A DNA stretch of 13,875 nt from NCBI GenBank assembly GCA_905215855.1, contig CAJMRT010000048.1, forward strand, positions 1 to 13,875, given 5' to 3'. The notes below the pieces were generated by a model. That model had not been told where the DNA came from. It worked only from the letters and a program-made list of their open reading frames with translations, and searched no databases. Both the position numbers and the translations under genes were made by a program. The stretch is from an uncultured bacterium (GTDB lineage Bacteria > Bacillota > Clostridia > Oscillospirales > Acutalibacteraceae). The number at the start of each line of letters is the position of its first letter. Position 1 is the stretch's first letter. Shown in pieces: positions 7,247-13,853 of the stretch.

Positions 7247-7312
7247 CAAGTTTGAACAATAAAATCAATTAAAGATTAACCGCTCTGTTCACGACACAGG
7301 GCGGTTATTTCT
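7222..7312 (+). ncRNA. Candidate antisense RNA antitoxin of a type I toxin-antitoxin pair
   Basis: A strong promoter and a strong terminator about 90 nt apart define a short plus-strand RNA with no start codon and ribosome binding site of its own. It would begin with an 8-bp hairpin (GAAACGGC, loop TTTA, GCTGTTTC, 7226-7245), continue through an A-rich single-stranded stretch, and end in the hairpin 7278-7306. It runs head-on into the minus-strand toxin message, so the two RNAs are fully complementary over the terminator. Because both begin with the same near-palindromic motif, their 5' hairpins can also pair with each other. This is the layout of the par/Fst locus of pAD1. Function is inferred from architecture; no expression data are available. 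Confidence 0.65.
7278..7306. terminator. Shared bidirectional terminator of the toxin-antitoxin locus
   Basis: An 11-bp stem pairs 7278-7288 with 7296-7306 (AACCGC...GCGGTT, one GT pair) around a 7-nt loop. ATTTCTTT follows on the plus strand and TAATCTTTAATTGATTTT on the minus strand. It ends both convergent transcripts. The toxin stop codon (7307-7305) is partly inside the stem, so the coding sequence and terminator are fused. Confidence 0.8.
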
Positions 7313-7367
7313 TTATGGTGAACACAATAAAAAATGCGAAGATGATTATCACAGCTATGTATTCCAC
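7305..7367 (-). CDS. Candidate type I toxin, 20-residue hydrophobic peptide
   Basis: A 20-codon frame starting GTG encodes MEYIAVIIIFAFFIVFTIKK. This is one acidic residue, an uninterrupted membrane-spanning hydrophobic core (residues 3-18) and a Lys-Lys tail, the profile of small membrane toxins such as Fst, TxpA/BsrG and Ldr. A ribosome binding site AGGGGG (7380-7375) is 7 nt before the start codon. A consensus promoter, a leader with a 5' hairpin, and a terminator overlapping the stop codon frame it as an independent short mRNA of about 150 nt. It faces an antisense RNA. I do not recognise a named family, and 20 residues is short even for this class. The coding call rests on context more than on length. 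Confidence 0.6.
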   Translation of the reverse strand: MEYIAVIIIFAFFIVFTIKK

Positions 7368-7374
7368 GCAATCA

Positions 7375-7394
7375 CCCCCTCTCTGATAAGGGAG
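7375..7394 (-). promoter_or_regulatory. Hairpin hiding the toxin ribosome binding site
   Basis: In the toxin message CTCCCT (7394-7389) can pair with AGGGGG (7380-7375), the ribosome binding site itself, across an 8-nt loop (5 Watson-Crick pairs and one GU). Such intramolecular masking is known for Fst and other type I toxin mRNAs, where it limits translation. Confidence 0.55.
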
Positions 7395-7395
7395 T

Positions 7396-7421
7396 CGAAA
7401 CAGCCGCCACCGTTTCCTTAC
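7396..7421 (-). repeat. 26-nt 5' motif, toxin mRNA copy
   Basis: Read on the minus strand it is GTAAGGAAACGG, TGGCG, GCTGTTTCG. It folds into an 8-bp hairpin with a GGCG loop at the very 5' end of the toxin message. It is the inverted partner of 7221-7246. Confidence 0.85.
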
Positions 7422-7427
7422 CGAGTA

Positions 7428-7456
7428 ATTATAGCAAAGTATTTTAATATATTCAA
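7428..7456 (-). promoter_or_regulatory. Promoter of the toxin mRNA
   Basis: On the minus strand TTGAAT (7456-7451), a 17-bp spacer and a perfect TATAAT (7433-7428) predict a start near 7421, exactly at the 26-nt motif. Confidence 0.8.
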
Positions 7457-7495
7457 TATCACGAACTTAAAATCACAATATATTTTATTATTAAA

Positions 7496-7996
7496 TCACA
7501 CCACATCAATTTGGCACATTTTCATTGTTGCGATGGCGGAATTATGGGTTTCGGGGGTTACACCGGCACAGCAAGCCGAATCAACGCTGATTTCAGCGTT
7601 CGGGAAAAGTGCCTTTAGAATCAACGCATTTGACACAACGCAGATATCGGTGCAAAGTCCGACAAGTTCGATTTTTTCAAAGCAGAATTTATCCCAATGA
7701 GTATAGCCGAATGACGGCTTGTCAATATGGATTGCATCGGAAACATCAAGTCCGTCTGCAATCTGCCAGCCGTGAGTATTTTTTACGCAATGCACAACGG
7801 GCAGTTTTTTGCCCTCGGGAGTGCTTAGGTAATCTTCACCGTGAGTATCCCTTGTAAAAATAATTTCATCACCGTTTGAACGGTATTCTTCAATCTTTTT
7901 GCGTACATTAGGCACAATTTTCACAGCCTCGGCAGTGCCAAGACTGCCATCAATAAAATCGTTCTGCAGATCTATTACAATCAAAGTTTTCTTCAT
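7496..7996 (-). CDS. Isochorismatase-fold cysteine hydrolase, nicotinamidase-like
   Basis: The 166-residue protein has the catalytic triad of this fold: Asp9 (VIDLQNDF), Lys93 (IDKPSFG) and Cys119 (GLCTDICVVS). It also has residues placed like the nicotinamidase metal ligands, Asp50 and His52 in RDTHG and His69 in VVHCVKNTHGWQI. The likely reaction is hydrolysis of nicotinamide to nicotinate and ammonia for NAD recycling. The family also contains related amidases, so the substrate is not certain. The start is ATG 7996 with GGAG 8 nt ahead; a GTG at 8005 overlaps the ribosome binding site. The length is slightly below the roughly 180 residues of archaeal PncA. It has its own consensus promoter at 8036-8064, divergent from the histidine phosphatase gene. 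Confidence 0.88.
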   Translation of the reverse strand: MKKTLIVIDLQNDFIDGSLGTAEAVKIVPNVRKKIEEYRSNGDEIIFTRDTHGEDYLSTPEGKKLPVVHCVKNTHGWQIADGLDVSDAIHIDKPSFGYTHWDKFCFEKIELVGLCTDICVVSNALILKALFPNAEISVDSACCAGVTPETHNSAIATMKMCQIDVV

Positions 7997-8035
7997 ACAA
8001 ATCACTCCGTTTTTAATTTTGAACTGTACATATCA

Positions 8036-8064
8036 AATATATCAGCTGACTCTGCCACTGTCAA
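8036..8064 (-). promoter_or_regulatory. Sigma-A promoter of the cysteine hydrolase gene
   Basis: On the minus strand TTGACA (8064-8059), 17 bp, TATATT (8041-8036). The start would fall near 8029, giving a leader of about 33 nt to ATG 7996. Confidence 0.7.
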
Positions 8065-8092
8065 TTTATTTGCAAAAAATTTGCCGTGTCAC

Positions 8093-8121
8093 TTGATTTT
8101 CGCAGTCTGCTCAATTAAAAT
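8093..8121 (+). promoter_or_regulatory. Sigma-A promoter of the histidine phosphatase gene
   Basis: TTGATT (8093-8098), 17 bp, TAAAAT (8116-8121), placing the start near 8128 and a 25-nt leader before ATG 8153. Confidence 0.6.
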
Positions 8122-8152
8122 AGTGTTCAGAAAAACTGCAAGGAGAACGCTT

Positions 8153-8686
8153 ATGGGACATATGTATTTTGTCAGACACGGACAAACCGTGTGGAATGTT
8201 GAAAATAAAATCTGCGGTTCAACCGACATTGACCTCACGGAAAAAGGTCATGAACAGGCTGTTGAAACAGGTAAGAAAATTCTTTCAGAGAATATAAAAG
8301 CAGATATTATCCTCTACTCCCCACTTATGAGAACAGAAAAAACCGCAAAGCACATTTCGGAAATTACAGGAATTCCTGCAAAAGCAGAGCTGAGATTGAC
8401 CGAGCAGAACTTTGGAAAATATGAGGGAACTCCAAGGGATGGTGAAGAATTTCGCACTGCAAAGAGGGATTTCGTCAGCCGTTATGACGGCGGAGAGTCT
8501 ATGCTGCATCTTGCACAGAGAATTTACAACTTGCTTGATGATGTGAAAGCAAGCGGAAAAGTTTGTATTTTAGTCGCCCACAACGGCATTGCAAGGGTCG
8601 TCAACTCATATTTTCACGATATGACCAATGAAGAATATGCAGATTTCGGAGTTAAAAACTGTGAAATTCTGCGTTATGATTTTTAA
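8153..8686 (+). CDS. Histidine phosphatase (phosphoglycerate mutase-like) family protein
   Basis: The 177-residue protein has the branch-1 histidine phosphatase signature VRHGQTVWN, with Arg8, His9 (phosphorylated intermediate) and Gly10. It also has the family's SPLMRTEKTA segment, the acid residue region LTEQNFGKYEG, and the second catalytic histidine His143 in VAHNG. The enzyme would remove phosphate from a small molecule. The substrate is not visible; CobC-, GpmB- and fructose-bisphosphatase-like relatives share the motifs. The start is ATG 8153 with AAGGAG ahead. The open frame extends upstream to 8081 but passes through the promoter and lacks a ribosome binding site. It stands as a single-gene unit ending at the 8715 terminator. 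Confidence 0.9.
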   Translation: MGHMYFVRHGQTVWNVENKICGSTDIDLTEKGHEQAVETGKKILSENIKADIILYSPLMRTEKTAKHISEITGIPAKAELRLTEQNFGKYEGTPRDGEEFRTAKRDFVSRYDGGESMLHLAQRIYNLLDDVKASGKVCILVAHNGIARVVNSYFHDMTNEEYADFGVKNCEILRYDF

Positions 8687-8714
8687 AAATTCTATAAATC
8701 TGCATAAAATCAAA

Positions 8715-8748
8715 GAGTGCCACGCATTGTGATACTCCTTTTCTGTTT
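8715..8748. terminator. Bidirectional terminator between the phosphatase and MATE genes
   Basis: GAGT (8715-8718) and CAC (8721-8723) pair with GTG (8729-8731) and ACTC (8734-8737) around a 5-nt loop with a small mismatch. CTTTTCTGTTT follows on the plus strand and TTTGATTTTA on the minus strand. It serves two converging genes. Confidence 0.65.
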
Positions 8749-10096
8749 AACTATTGTTGTGCAAAATCATCTTTCGTTTTTCAAATTTATAAAGTGAAAA
8801 ACCGACTATTGTTGTGATAATTTCCGTGCAAGGGAATGTCAGCCAGAAGAAATCAAGTCCGATTTGAGCAAAAAAAATACCGAGCGGAACGAGCAGTACA
8901 ACCGTTCGCAAAATCGTAAGCATCGAGCTTTTGAAAGCTGAACCGATTGCCTGAAAATACACGGGATAAATCAGCGAGGTTACAAGCGGAATGAACGATG
9001 TTCCGATTATCCGAAACGCTGTTGAGCCGATTGATACGACCGCCGAATCACTTGAAAAAGTCATCAAAAGCTGTGTCGGTATCAGCTCAAACGCAAGCAC
9101 GCCTATTAACATAATCGTTGTGCCGAGCAGTACGGAATCTTTGAGAGTTTTTCTGCATCTGTCAAACATTCCCGCACCGTAGTTGTAGCTGATGACAGGC
9201 ACAATGCAGGTCTGCATTGCTCCGAGAGGAATAAACACAAGCGACTGCCACTTGTAGTAAAGTCCAAGCACAGTGACCGCCTGATCGGAAAATGTTTTCA
9301 AAATCAAGTTAAGTCCGAAAATGTAGAATGTGTACGCTGACTGCATCAAAATATTCGGGAATCCAAGGTGATAAATTCGTTTTATGTAGTGACCAAATTT
9401 TGAAAGCTTGGGCGGCTTTTTCAAGCCTTTGAACATTACAATCACGGCGGCTGTGCTTTGTCCGATTACCGTTGCAATTGCCGCGCCTGCAATTCCCATT
9501 TTCGGAATAAATCCAAAGCCGAAAATCATAATCGGGTCAAGAATTATATTCACAATCGCACCGACAATCTGCGCAACCATCGGAATTTTCATATTACCCG
9601 TTGCCTGCAAAATTTTCGTCCACACGCTCTCGAAAAATGTTCCAAAACTGCACACACAAACAATTCGTCCGTATACCACAACCTCTTGTGCAATCTGTTT
9701 TGTTTCGGTTGAAATATCCGCATAAAACGGCATAATAAACCAGCAAATCACCGCAAAAGCAAACCATATCGCACACGCAAGAGGTGTTCCGACACCTGCC
9801 GTTTCGTCGCTCTTTTTACTGTCGCCAATACCGAGAAAATGTGACATCAGCGTGTTGATTCCGACTCCCGTGCCAACCGCAAGGGCAATCATCAAAAGCT
9901 GCAGCGGATATATTATAGAAAGTGCCGTGAGTCCCGACTCCGAGTAACTGCCAACAAAGTAACTGTCAATAAGATTGTAAAGTGCCTGAATGAGCTGTGC
10001 GAGCATTACGGGCGGCGAAAGCCTTAATAAAATGCTCATAATTTTGTCTTTGCCAAAATCGGGTTCACGCTTTGAAGTTTTTCGCATTATTTGCAT
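8747..10096 (-). CDS. MATE-family multidrug/toxin efflux transporter
   Basis: The 449-residue protein has about 12 hydrophobic helices in two similar halves, as in MATE cation antiporters. Typical segments are SPPVMLAQLIQALYNLIDSY in helix 1, GVGINTLMSHFLG, and ILQATGNMKIPMVAQIVGAI. It also has VNIILDPIMIFGFGFIPKMG with the N-lobe pattern NIILDPIFIF common to Firmicute members. It exports cationic compounds in exchange for Na+ or H+; substrates are unknown. The start is ATG 10096, with GGAGGG 8 nt ahead. An upstream in-frame ATG at 10204 would add a 36-residue hydrophobic leader starting next to the neighbouring terminator and is rejected. I could not identify a convincing promoter in the 108 nt above it. 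Confidence 0.92.
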   Translation of the reverse strand: MQIMRKTSKREPDFGKDKIMSILLRLSPPVMLAQLIQALYNLIDSYFVGSYSESGLTALSIIYPLQLLMIALAVGTGVGINTLMSHFLGIGDSKKSDETAGVGTPLACAIWFAFAVICWFIMPFYADISTETKQIAQEVVVYGRIVCVCSFGTFFESVWTKILQATGNMKIPMVAQIVGAIVNIILDPIMIFGFGFIPKMGIAGAAIATVIGQSTAAVIVMFKGLKKPPKLSKFGHYIKRIYHLGFPNILMQSAYTFYIFGLNLILKTFSDQAVTVLGLYYKWQSLVFIPLGAMQTCIVPVISYNYGAGMFDRCRKTLKDSVLLGTTIMLIGVLAFELIPTQLLMTFSSDSAVVSIGSTAFRIIGTSFIPLVTSLIYPVYFQAIGSAFKSSMLTILRTVVLLVPLGIFFAQIGLDFFWLTFPCTEIITTIVGFSLYKFEKRKMILHNNS

Positions 10097-10201
10097 TAAA
10101 AGTCCCTCCGGACAAAAAATAATGCCCACTAAAGGCACAATCAATAATATCACAAACACAGACAAATTTCTACGGCAAATTACAATTTTTACGCAAAGAC
10201 G

Positions 10202-10230
10202 CAAAAAATCCGCAATCTTTCGATTACGGA
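10202..10230 (-). terminator. GAAA-loop terminator of the YgjP-like gene
   Basis: On the minus strand TCCGTAATC (10230-10222) pairs with GATTGCGGA (10217-10209) in a 9-bp stem capped by a GAAA tetraloop and followed by TTTTTT. It begins 3 nt after the stop codon and separates the gene from the MATE gene. Confidence 0.85.
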
Positions 10231-10233
10231 CTT

Positions 10234-10962
10234 TTAACGCTCAACAGCGAAAATATATTTTTGAAGTTTCTGCTTTCTGATTTTCCAATCCGGCATAAAC
10301 ACGGTCATTGCCAAATGAAATTCTTTTGAATGGTTCGGATGAAGAAAATGCGTAAATTCGTGAACGGCAACATATTCAACGCAATCAATCGGAACGAAAA
10401 ACAGTGCCGTGTTAAAAGTAACAACCTTTTTAGTCGGCATACAACTGCCCCACCGTGACACCATTTTGCGAATTCTGATTTCAGGAAAATCCACACCGTA
10501 ATTTTGGAATGTGGGATAAATTCTGTTGCAGATTCCATTTAAAACATTCATCAAAGTTTTGCGTTTATAGCTTTCAAATGTTTTCATTTTGAGAGCAATA
10601 TTGTCGGGATTTTTCACATAGACAGCTATGTTATTTTCATCGGATTCAACATAGTTTTTGTCCGACTGCACAACTTTCAAAGTTTTAATTTGTCCAAAAA
10701 CACAAATCTTTTCACCGTTTTTGTATTCAGACAAACTGCCAACAGGATTGCTGTTTCTAATTTTTTCATACTTGGCACGGGCATTTTGAATAAAGTCATA
10801 ATTGGAAGTTATGAAATCCTCAATCTGCGCAACCGACACATAGCGGTTCGCCGAAACATACACGCTCCCGTCAGTCCTGACACGCAAATTGACATTCTTA
10901 ACTCTCTTCCGCTCCAGCTCATATTCAAGAACTTCGCCGTCAATTATAATCTTCCTCTTCAT
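10234..10962 (-). CDS. YgjP-like (DUF45/M48-type) metal-dependent hydrolase
   Basis: The 242-residue protein matches the YgjP/DUF45 family. The central RKMVSRWGSC segment (RWGSC 170-174) and the zinc motif HEFTHFLHPNHSKEFH place His201, Glu202 and His205 in an HExxH site with His211 as likely third ligand. Members are zinc-metalloprotease-fold proteins, often genome neighbours of restriction or stress genes, but no substrate is established. The N-terminal half (residues 1-100) is mainly beta and carries the conserved LRVRTDGSVYVSAN segment. ATG 10962 is chosen because GGAG lies 7 nt ahead; an ATG two codons earlier is too close to it. A GAAA-loop terminator follows. Confidence 0.88.
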   Translation of the reverse strand: MKRKIIIDGEVLEYELERKRVKNVNLRVRTDGSVYVSANRYVSVAQIEDFITSNYDFIQNARAKYEKIRNSNPVGSLSEYKNGEKICVFGQIKTLKVVQSDKNYVESDENNIAVYVKNPDNIALKMKTFESYKRKTLMNVLNGICNRIYPTFQNYGVDFPEIRIRKMVSRWGSCMPTKKVVTFNTALFFVPIDCVEYVAVHEFTHFLHPNHSKEFHLAMTVFMPDWKIRKQKLQKYIFAVER

Positions 10963-11040
10963 CCACATTCTCCAAACATTTTGATATATCCTATTCTAAC
11001 ATCTTCGCATATGAGATGACACATCAAATCATTAACTATT

Positions 11041-11487
11041 TCATCCTAATAAAATTATATCGGTCGGGAATGACAGATTTTCATTTACTTTTCCGCCAAG
11101 ATATTTTCCCTCAAAAGTGAATATTACATCTTTTGATTCATAAGCTTTTAACTTGACCGTCAATCTATCGGAACAATCTTCATTTAATCCTTCAAACTGG
11201 TTTTCTTTGCTATCTGCATCGTCGTTTTTCACCCAGTCGGATAATTCGGATTCATCAAAAGCTGCATAAATAGCTACATCACATTGCGAATCAAACTCAT
11301 TTACAAAATGAATCAAGTACCGAAATTTTATCCTGTCATTTGTTATTTCATAGCCGTCAAAGTAACTCTGTTCTTCAACCGGATAACAACCTTTTTGTTC
11401 AGAATTGTTACTGCAAGAACATAAAAAGCCTATAATAGAAATAACAGCCAAAAGGCAAAAAGCGTAAAATTTAAAGTTCAATTTCAT
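11041..11487 (-). CDS. Putative lipoprotein of unknown function
   Basis: The 148-residue product begins with Lys, a hydrophobic helix (residues 5-22) and the lipobox LCSC at 22-25, so Cys25 is the expected lipidation site and the mature protein would be anchored outside the membrane. The remaining 120 residues are acidic (Asp and Glu rich) and alternate as expected for a beta-sandwich. They include SQCDVAIYAAF and a DVIFTFEGKY strand near the end. I recognise no family. The ATG follows GGGGAG at a suitable distance. It opens the minus-strand block of small accessory genes that runs to the CRISPR array, and is separated from its neighbour by 76 nt. Confidence 0.7.
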   Translation of the reverse strand: MKLNFKFYAFCLLAVISIIGFLCSCSNNSEQKGCYPVEEQSYFDGYEITNDRIKFRYLIHFVNEFDSQCDVAIYAAFDESELSDWVKNDDADSKENQFEGLNEDCSDRLTVKLKAYESKDVIFTFEGKYLGGKVNENLSFPTDIILLG

Positions 11488-11563
11488 TTTACTATTCTCC
11501 CCACTCGTCAGTGCAAAAAACTAATTCATATTATTACATATGACCACCAATGCACACTGTTAA

Positions 11564-11860
11564 TCAGTAGTAGATTGTGGGCAAACTTTCATCATATTTA
11601 TCTACATTCTTTTGCACAATATATGCCTTTTCTTCAGAATTTTTTAGGACAAACTCGTTTAACCAATATATAAATGACTCGCTGCAAATACCCACACCCA
11701 ACTTATTTCCCGAACTGTCTTTCTCCCAAAATTCGTGGTCATTCAATTCGTTAAACAGCCAGCGATCACATTTGTTCTGATATTTTTTAATACTTTTTCC
11801 AACACAATCGGGTACATCTATTATATCTGCATAATAATCAAAAACAACATTCACCAACAT
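11564..11860 (-). CDS. Hypothetical 98-residue protein
   Basis: ATG 11860 has a good AGGAGTG site 8 nt ahead. The product is acidic and rich in Tyr, Trp and Asn. It contains VNVVFDYYADIIDVPD at the N-terminus, FNELNDHEFWEKD in the middle, and FIYWLNEFVLKNSEEKAYIV followed by a LPTIYY end. No signal peptide or membrane helix is visible, so it is probably a small cytoplasmic protein. I do not recognise a family. Compactness, acidity and company with a CPCC and a double-CXXCG protein fit a small immunity-type protein, but that is inference from the neighbourhood only. Confidence 0.6.
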   Translation of the reverse strand: MLVNVVFDYYADIIDVPDCVGKSIKKYQNKCDRWLFNELNDHEFWEKDSSGNKLGVGICSESFIYWLNEFVLKNSEEKAYIVQKNVDKYDESLPTIYY

Positions 11861-11950
11861 TTCGATTCACTCCTAACCACACAAATACCACATACATAAT
11901 AATATACAAAACACCCTTGTTTCCTTAATTTATGATGCTAACATAAAGAG

Positions 11951-12196
11951 TTATTTTGACATTTCATCTGAATAAGGCGGACGAACAGACTTAATATATT
12001 CTTGTTTTACTGCACCAAATTTTTGATAATTAGCTTTAGCCTCAGATAAAGAAATATCATTTGCTCCACCAACATATTTTTCATTATCATTTTGTATCGG
12101 ATCGTTTTCCCAAAAGCAAACCGGACAAATATCATGATAAATAGCATCATTATGTTCCATTGTAAAACAATTACAACATGGGCACATATATTTCAA
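11951..12196 (-). CDS. CPCC-family cysteine-rich protein
   Basis: Using the TTG at 12196 gives 81 residues that start MKYMCPCC, the usual beginning of CPCC cysteine-rich proteins (Pfam Cys_rich_CPCC). Further family hallmarks are HDICPVCFWENDPIQ (Cys25 and Cys28), YVGGANDISLSEAKANYQKFG and a VRPPYSDE end. The cysteines probably bind one zinc. GGGG of GTGGGGTG is 8 nt before the TTG; an upstream GTG at 12205 overlaps that site, and ATG 12187 is too far from it. The function is unknown. The family is widespread in Firmicutes and often lies near immunity genes of polymorphic toxins. Confidence 0.8.
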   Translation of the reverse strand: MKYMCPCCNCFTMEHNDAIYHDICPVCFWENDPIQNDNEKYVGGANDISLSEAKANYQKFGAVKQEYIKSVRPPYSDEMSK

Positions 12197-12230
12197 GACA
12201 AACACCCCACTTATATTTTCTGACTTGAAT

Positions 12231-12270
12231 CAGGTAACAATTCTAAAATAGAATTGCTCCCTGTTTTTCT
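12231..12270 (+). terminator. Terminator-like hairpin without a plus-strand gene
   Basis: A perfect 8-bp stem CAATTCTA/TAGAATTG (12238-12245, 12249-12256) with a 3-nt loop is extended by CAGG (12231-12234) pairing with CCTG (12260-12263), and TTTTTCTT follows on the plus strand. All genes around it are on the minus strand, where the hairpin is preceded by A and not followed by a T-run. Confidence 0.55.
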
Positions 12271-12304
12271 TAGTTTATCTAATTTTATTAACTGAGCTAA
12301 GTAG

Positions 12305-12916
12305 TCATTTTAAAAAAATCGGTTCAAAATTCATTCTTGGATACTTGGAAATAAGAAAATCGTAAACCCTACGACTAACAACCCATTTAGGGAGAAACAT
12401 ATCAAACTTTTCAAAAGTCTTATTAACATCGTGCAAATCAAGCAAGCCTTTCTGTGAAATAAAACTAAATGGAAAACCATTTTCATTTAAATGCTCTTTT
12501 TCCCTATATTGAATTGAACCGCATCGTATACATGGAGATAATTTTCGTATTTTATTTTGAGAAATTATCGGTAGCATAGTATACATAGGTGATATTTGAT
12601 AATACACAATGTCTCCGGTTTTATTGCGAATAGGTCGAAAATCATCATCGTTAATATTAAAATTATCAATCAACATATCTCTTATATTTATACTTACACC
12701 ATAATGGTAGGTAGCTAAAATTGAGTATTCTTTTTTTATAGCTGATTTAGGTACAAGAAAATCCGCTATTTGTTCAGAATAGCCACACAAAGAACAAATC
12801 TCATTTTCGATTTCATCAAATCCAACATTACCATATCCACATAGCACATTTGTAAATGCAATTCTAAAAGCTACTGCTTTAGATATATTAGGATAGCGCT
12901 TTTCATTGATATTCAT
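12305..12916 (-). CDS. Double-CXXCG motif protein (Gmx_para_CXXCG-like)
   Basis: The 203-residue protein contains two well separated CxxCG motifs, Cys41-Cys44 (CSLCG) and Cys129-Cys132 (CIRCG). It also has an FLVPKSA segment after the first and a C-terminal SRRVYDFLISKYPRMNFEPI. That order resembles the double-CXXCG family, first described in myxobacteria, members of which serve as immunity proteins to Sit-type toxins. The match is by eye and moderate. ATG 12916 has AGGAG 8 nt ahead; a start six codons earlier overlaps that site. The start lies 27 nt from the end of the CRISPR array and no promoter fits in that gap. Confidence 0.6.
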   Translation of the reverse strand: MNINEKRYPNISKAVAFRIAFTNVLCGYGNVGFDEIENEICSLCGYSEQIADFLVPKSAIKKEYSILATYHYGVSINIRDMLIDNFNINDDDFRPIRNKTGDIVYYQISPMYTMLPIISQNKIRKLSPCIRCGSIQYREKEHLNENGFPFSFISQKGLLDLHDVNKTFEKFDMFLPKWVVSRRVYDFLISKYPRMNFEPIFLK

Positions 12917-13109
12917 AATAATATCTCCTCGCATAGTGTATTGATTTCAATCCACGCCTTCCGTGTGGAAGGCGACTGTTCAGCAATTGGAACATAAGGG
13001 TATCTTCCGGATTTCAATCCACGCCTTCCGTGTGGAAGGCGACTGTATTACTGCTTTTTTATAAGCTCCATAGTCGATTTCAATCCACGCCTTCCGTGTG
13101 GAAGGCGAC

Positions 13110-13144
13110 CCCTTTACTATTACTGATTGTAACACGCTGTTTAC
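13110..13144 (-). repeat. Spacer 3, duplicated as spacer 14
   Basis: This 35-nt spacer begins CCCTTTACTATTACTGAT on the plus strand. The first 22 bases recur exactly at 13854-13875, where the window ends. Confidence 0.9.
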
Positions 13145-13853
13145 ATTTCAATCCACGCCTTCCGTGTGGAAGGCGACTTAATTTTACCGATGTAAGCCTT
13201 GGCGATACAGTATTTCAATCCACGCCTTCCGTGTGGAAGGCGACAGTAATCTCAACTGGCTCAACAATTATCTCGATTACATTTCAATCCACGCCTTCCG
13301 TGTGGAAGGCGACACCAAACTATGGTATAATTGTCGTAGACAAAAAGATTTCAATCCACGCCTTCCGTGTGGAAGGCGACTTGTGTCGGCACCCTTTGCT
13401 CCGTCTTCCGGAATATTTCAATCCACGCCTTCCGTGTGGAAGGCGACTTTATGATGAAGAACAGTACGGCAACGGCTTTTTTCTATTTCAATCCACGCCT
13501 TCCGTGTGGAAGGCGACCTTGCTTTACATACGAACGGTCAACGGCGATAGTATTTCAATCCACGCCTTCCGTGTGGAAGGCGACCGAAGTATGTTGAGAT
13601 AAGGAGTGATACAAATGGATTTCAATCCACGCCTTCCGTGTGGAAGGCGACTCCGTTAGGTGGTTTTTTTGTGCATTTTTTTCCTTTATTTCAATCCACG
13701 CCTTCCGTGTGGAAGGCGACTTTTATATCTTATTTAAATAAAATAACGGATTTTATTTCAATCCACGCCTTCCGTGTGGAAGGCGACGATGTTAAGTCAG
13801 ACAAGCAGATTGCCCTCGAAATTTCAATCCACGCCTTCCGTGTGGAAGGCGAC

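Noticed and set aside
7315..7386. 23-codon plus-strand frame opposite the toxin
   Set aside because: No ribosome binding site, starts after the terminator of the plus-strand RNA, and lacks hydrophobic character; it is a shadow of the minus-strand peptide.
10097..10204. 36-residue N-terminal extension of the MATE protein
   Set aside because: Starts beside the neighbouring terminator without a ribosome binding site, whereas ATG 10096 has GGAGGG at proper spacing and gives the usual MATE N-terminus.
13030..13602. Long open frames on the plus strand across the array, with repeated FQSTPSVWKAT, ISIHAFRVEGD and FNPRLPCGRR segments
   Set aside because: They are three-frame readings of the CRISPR repeat, a known source of spurious database proteins; no ribosome binding sites and spacers supply the variable parts.
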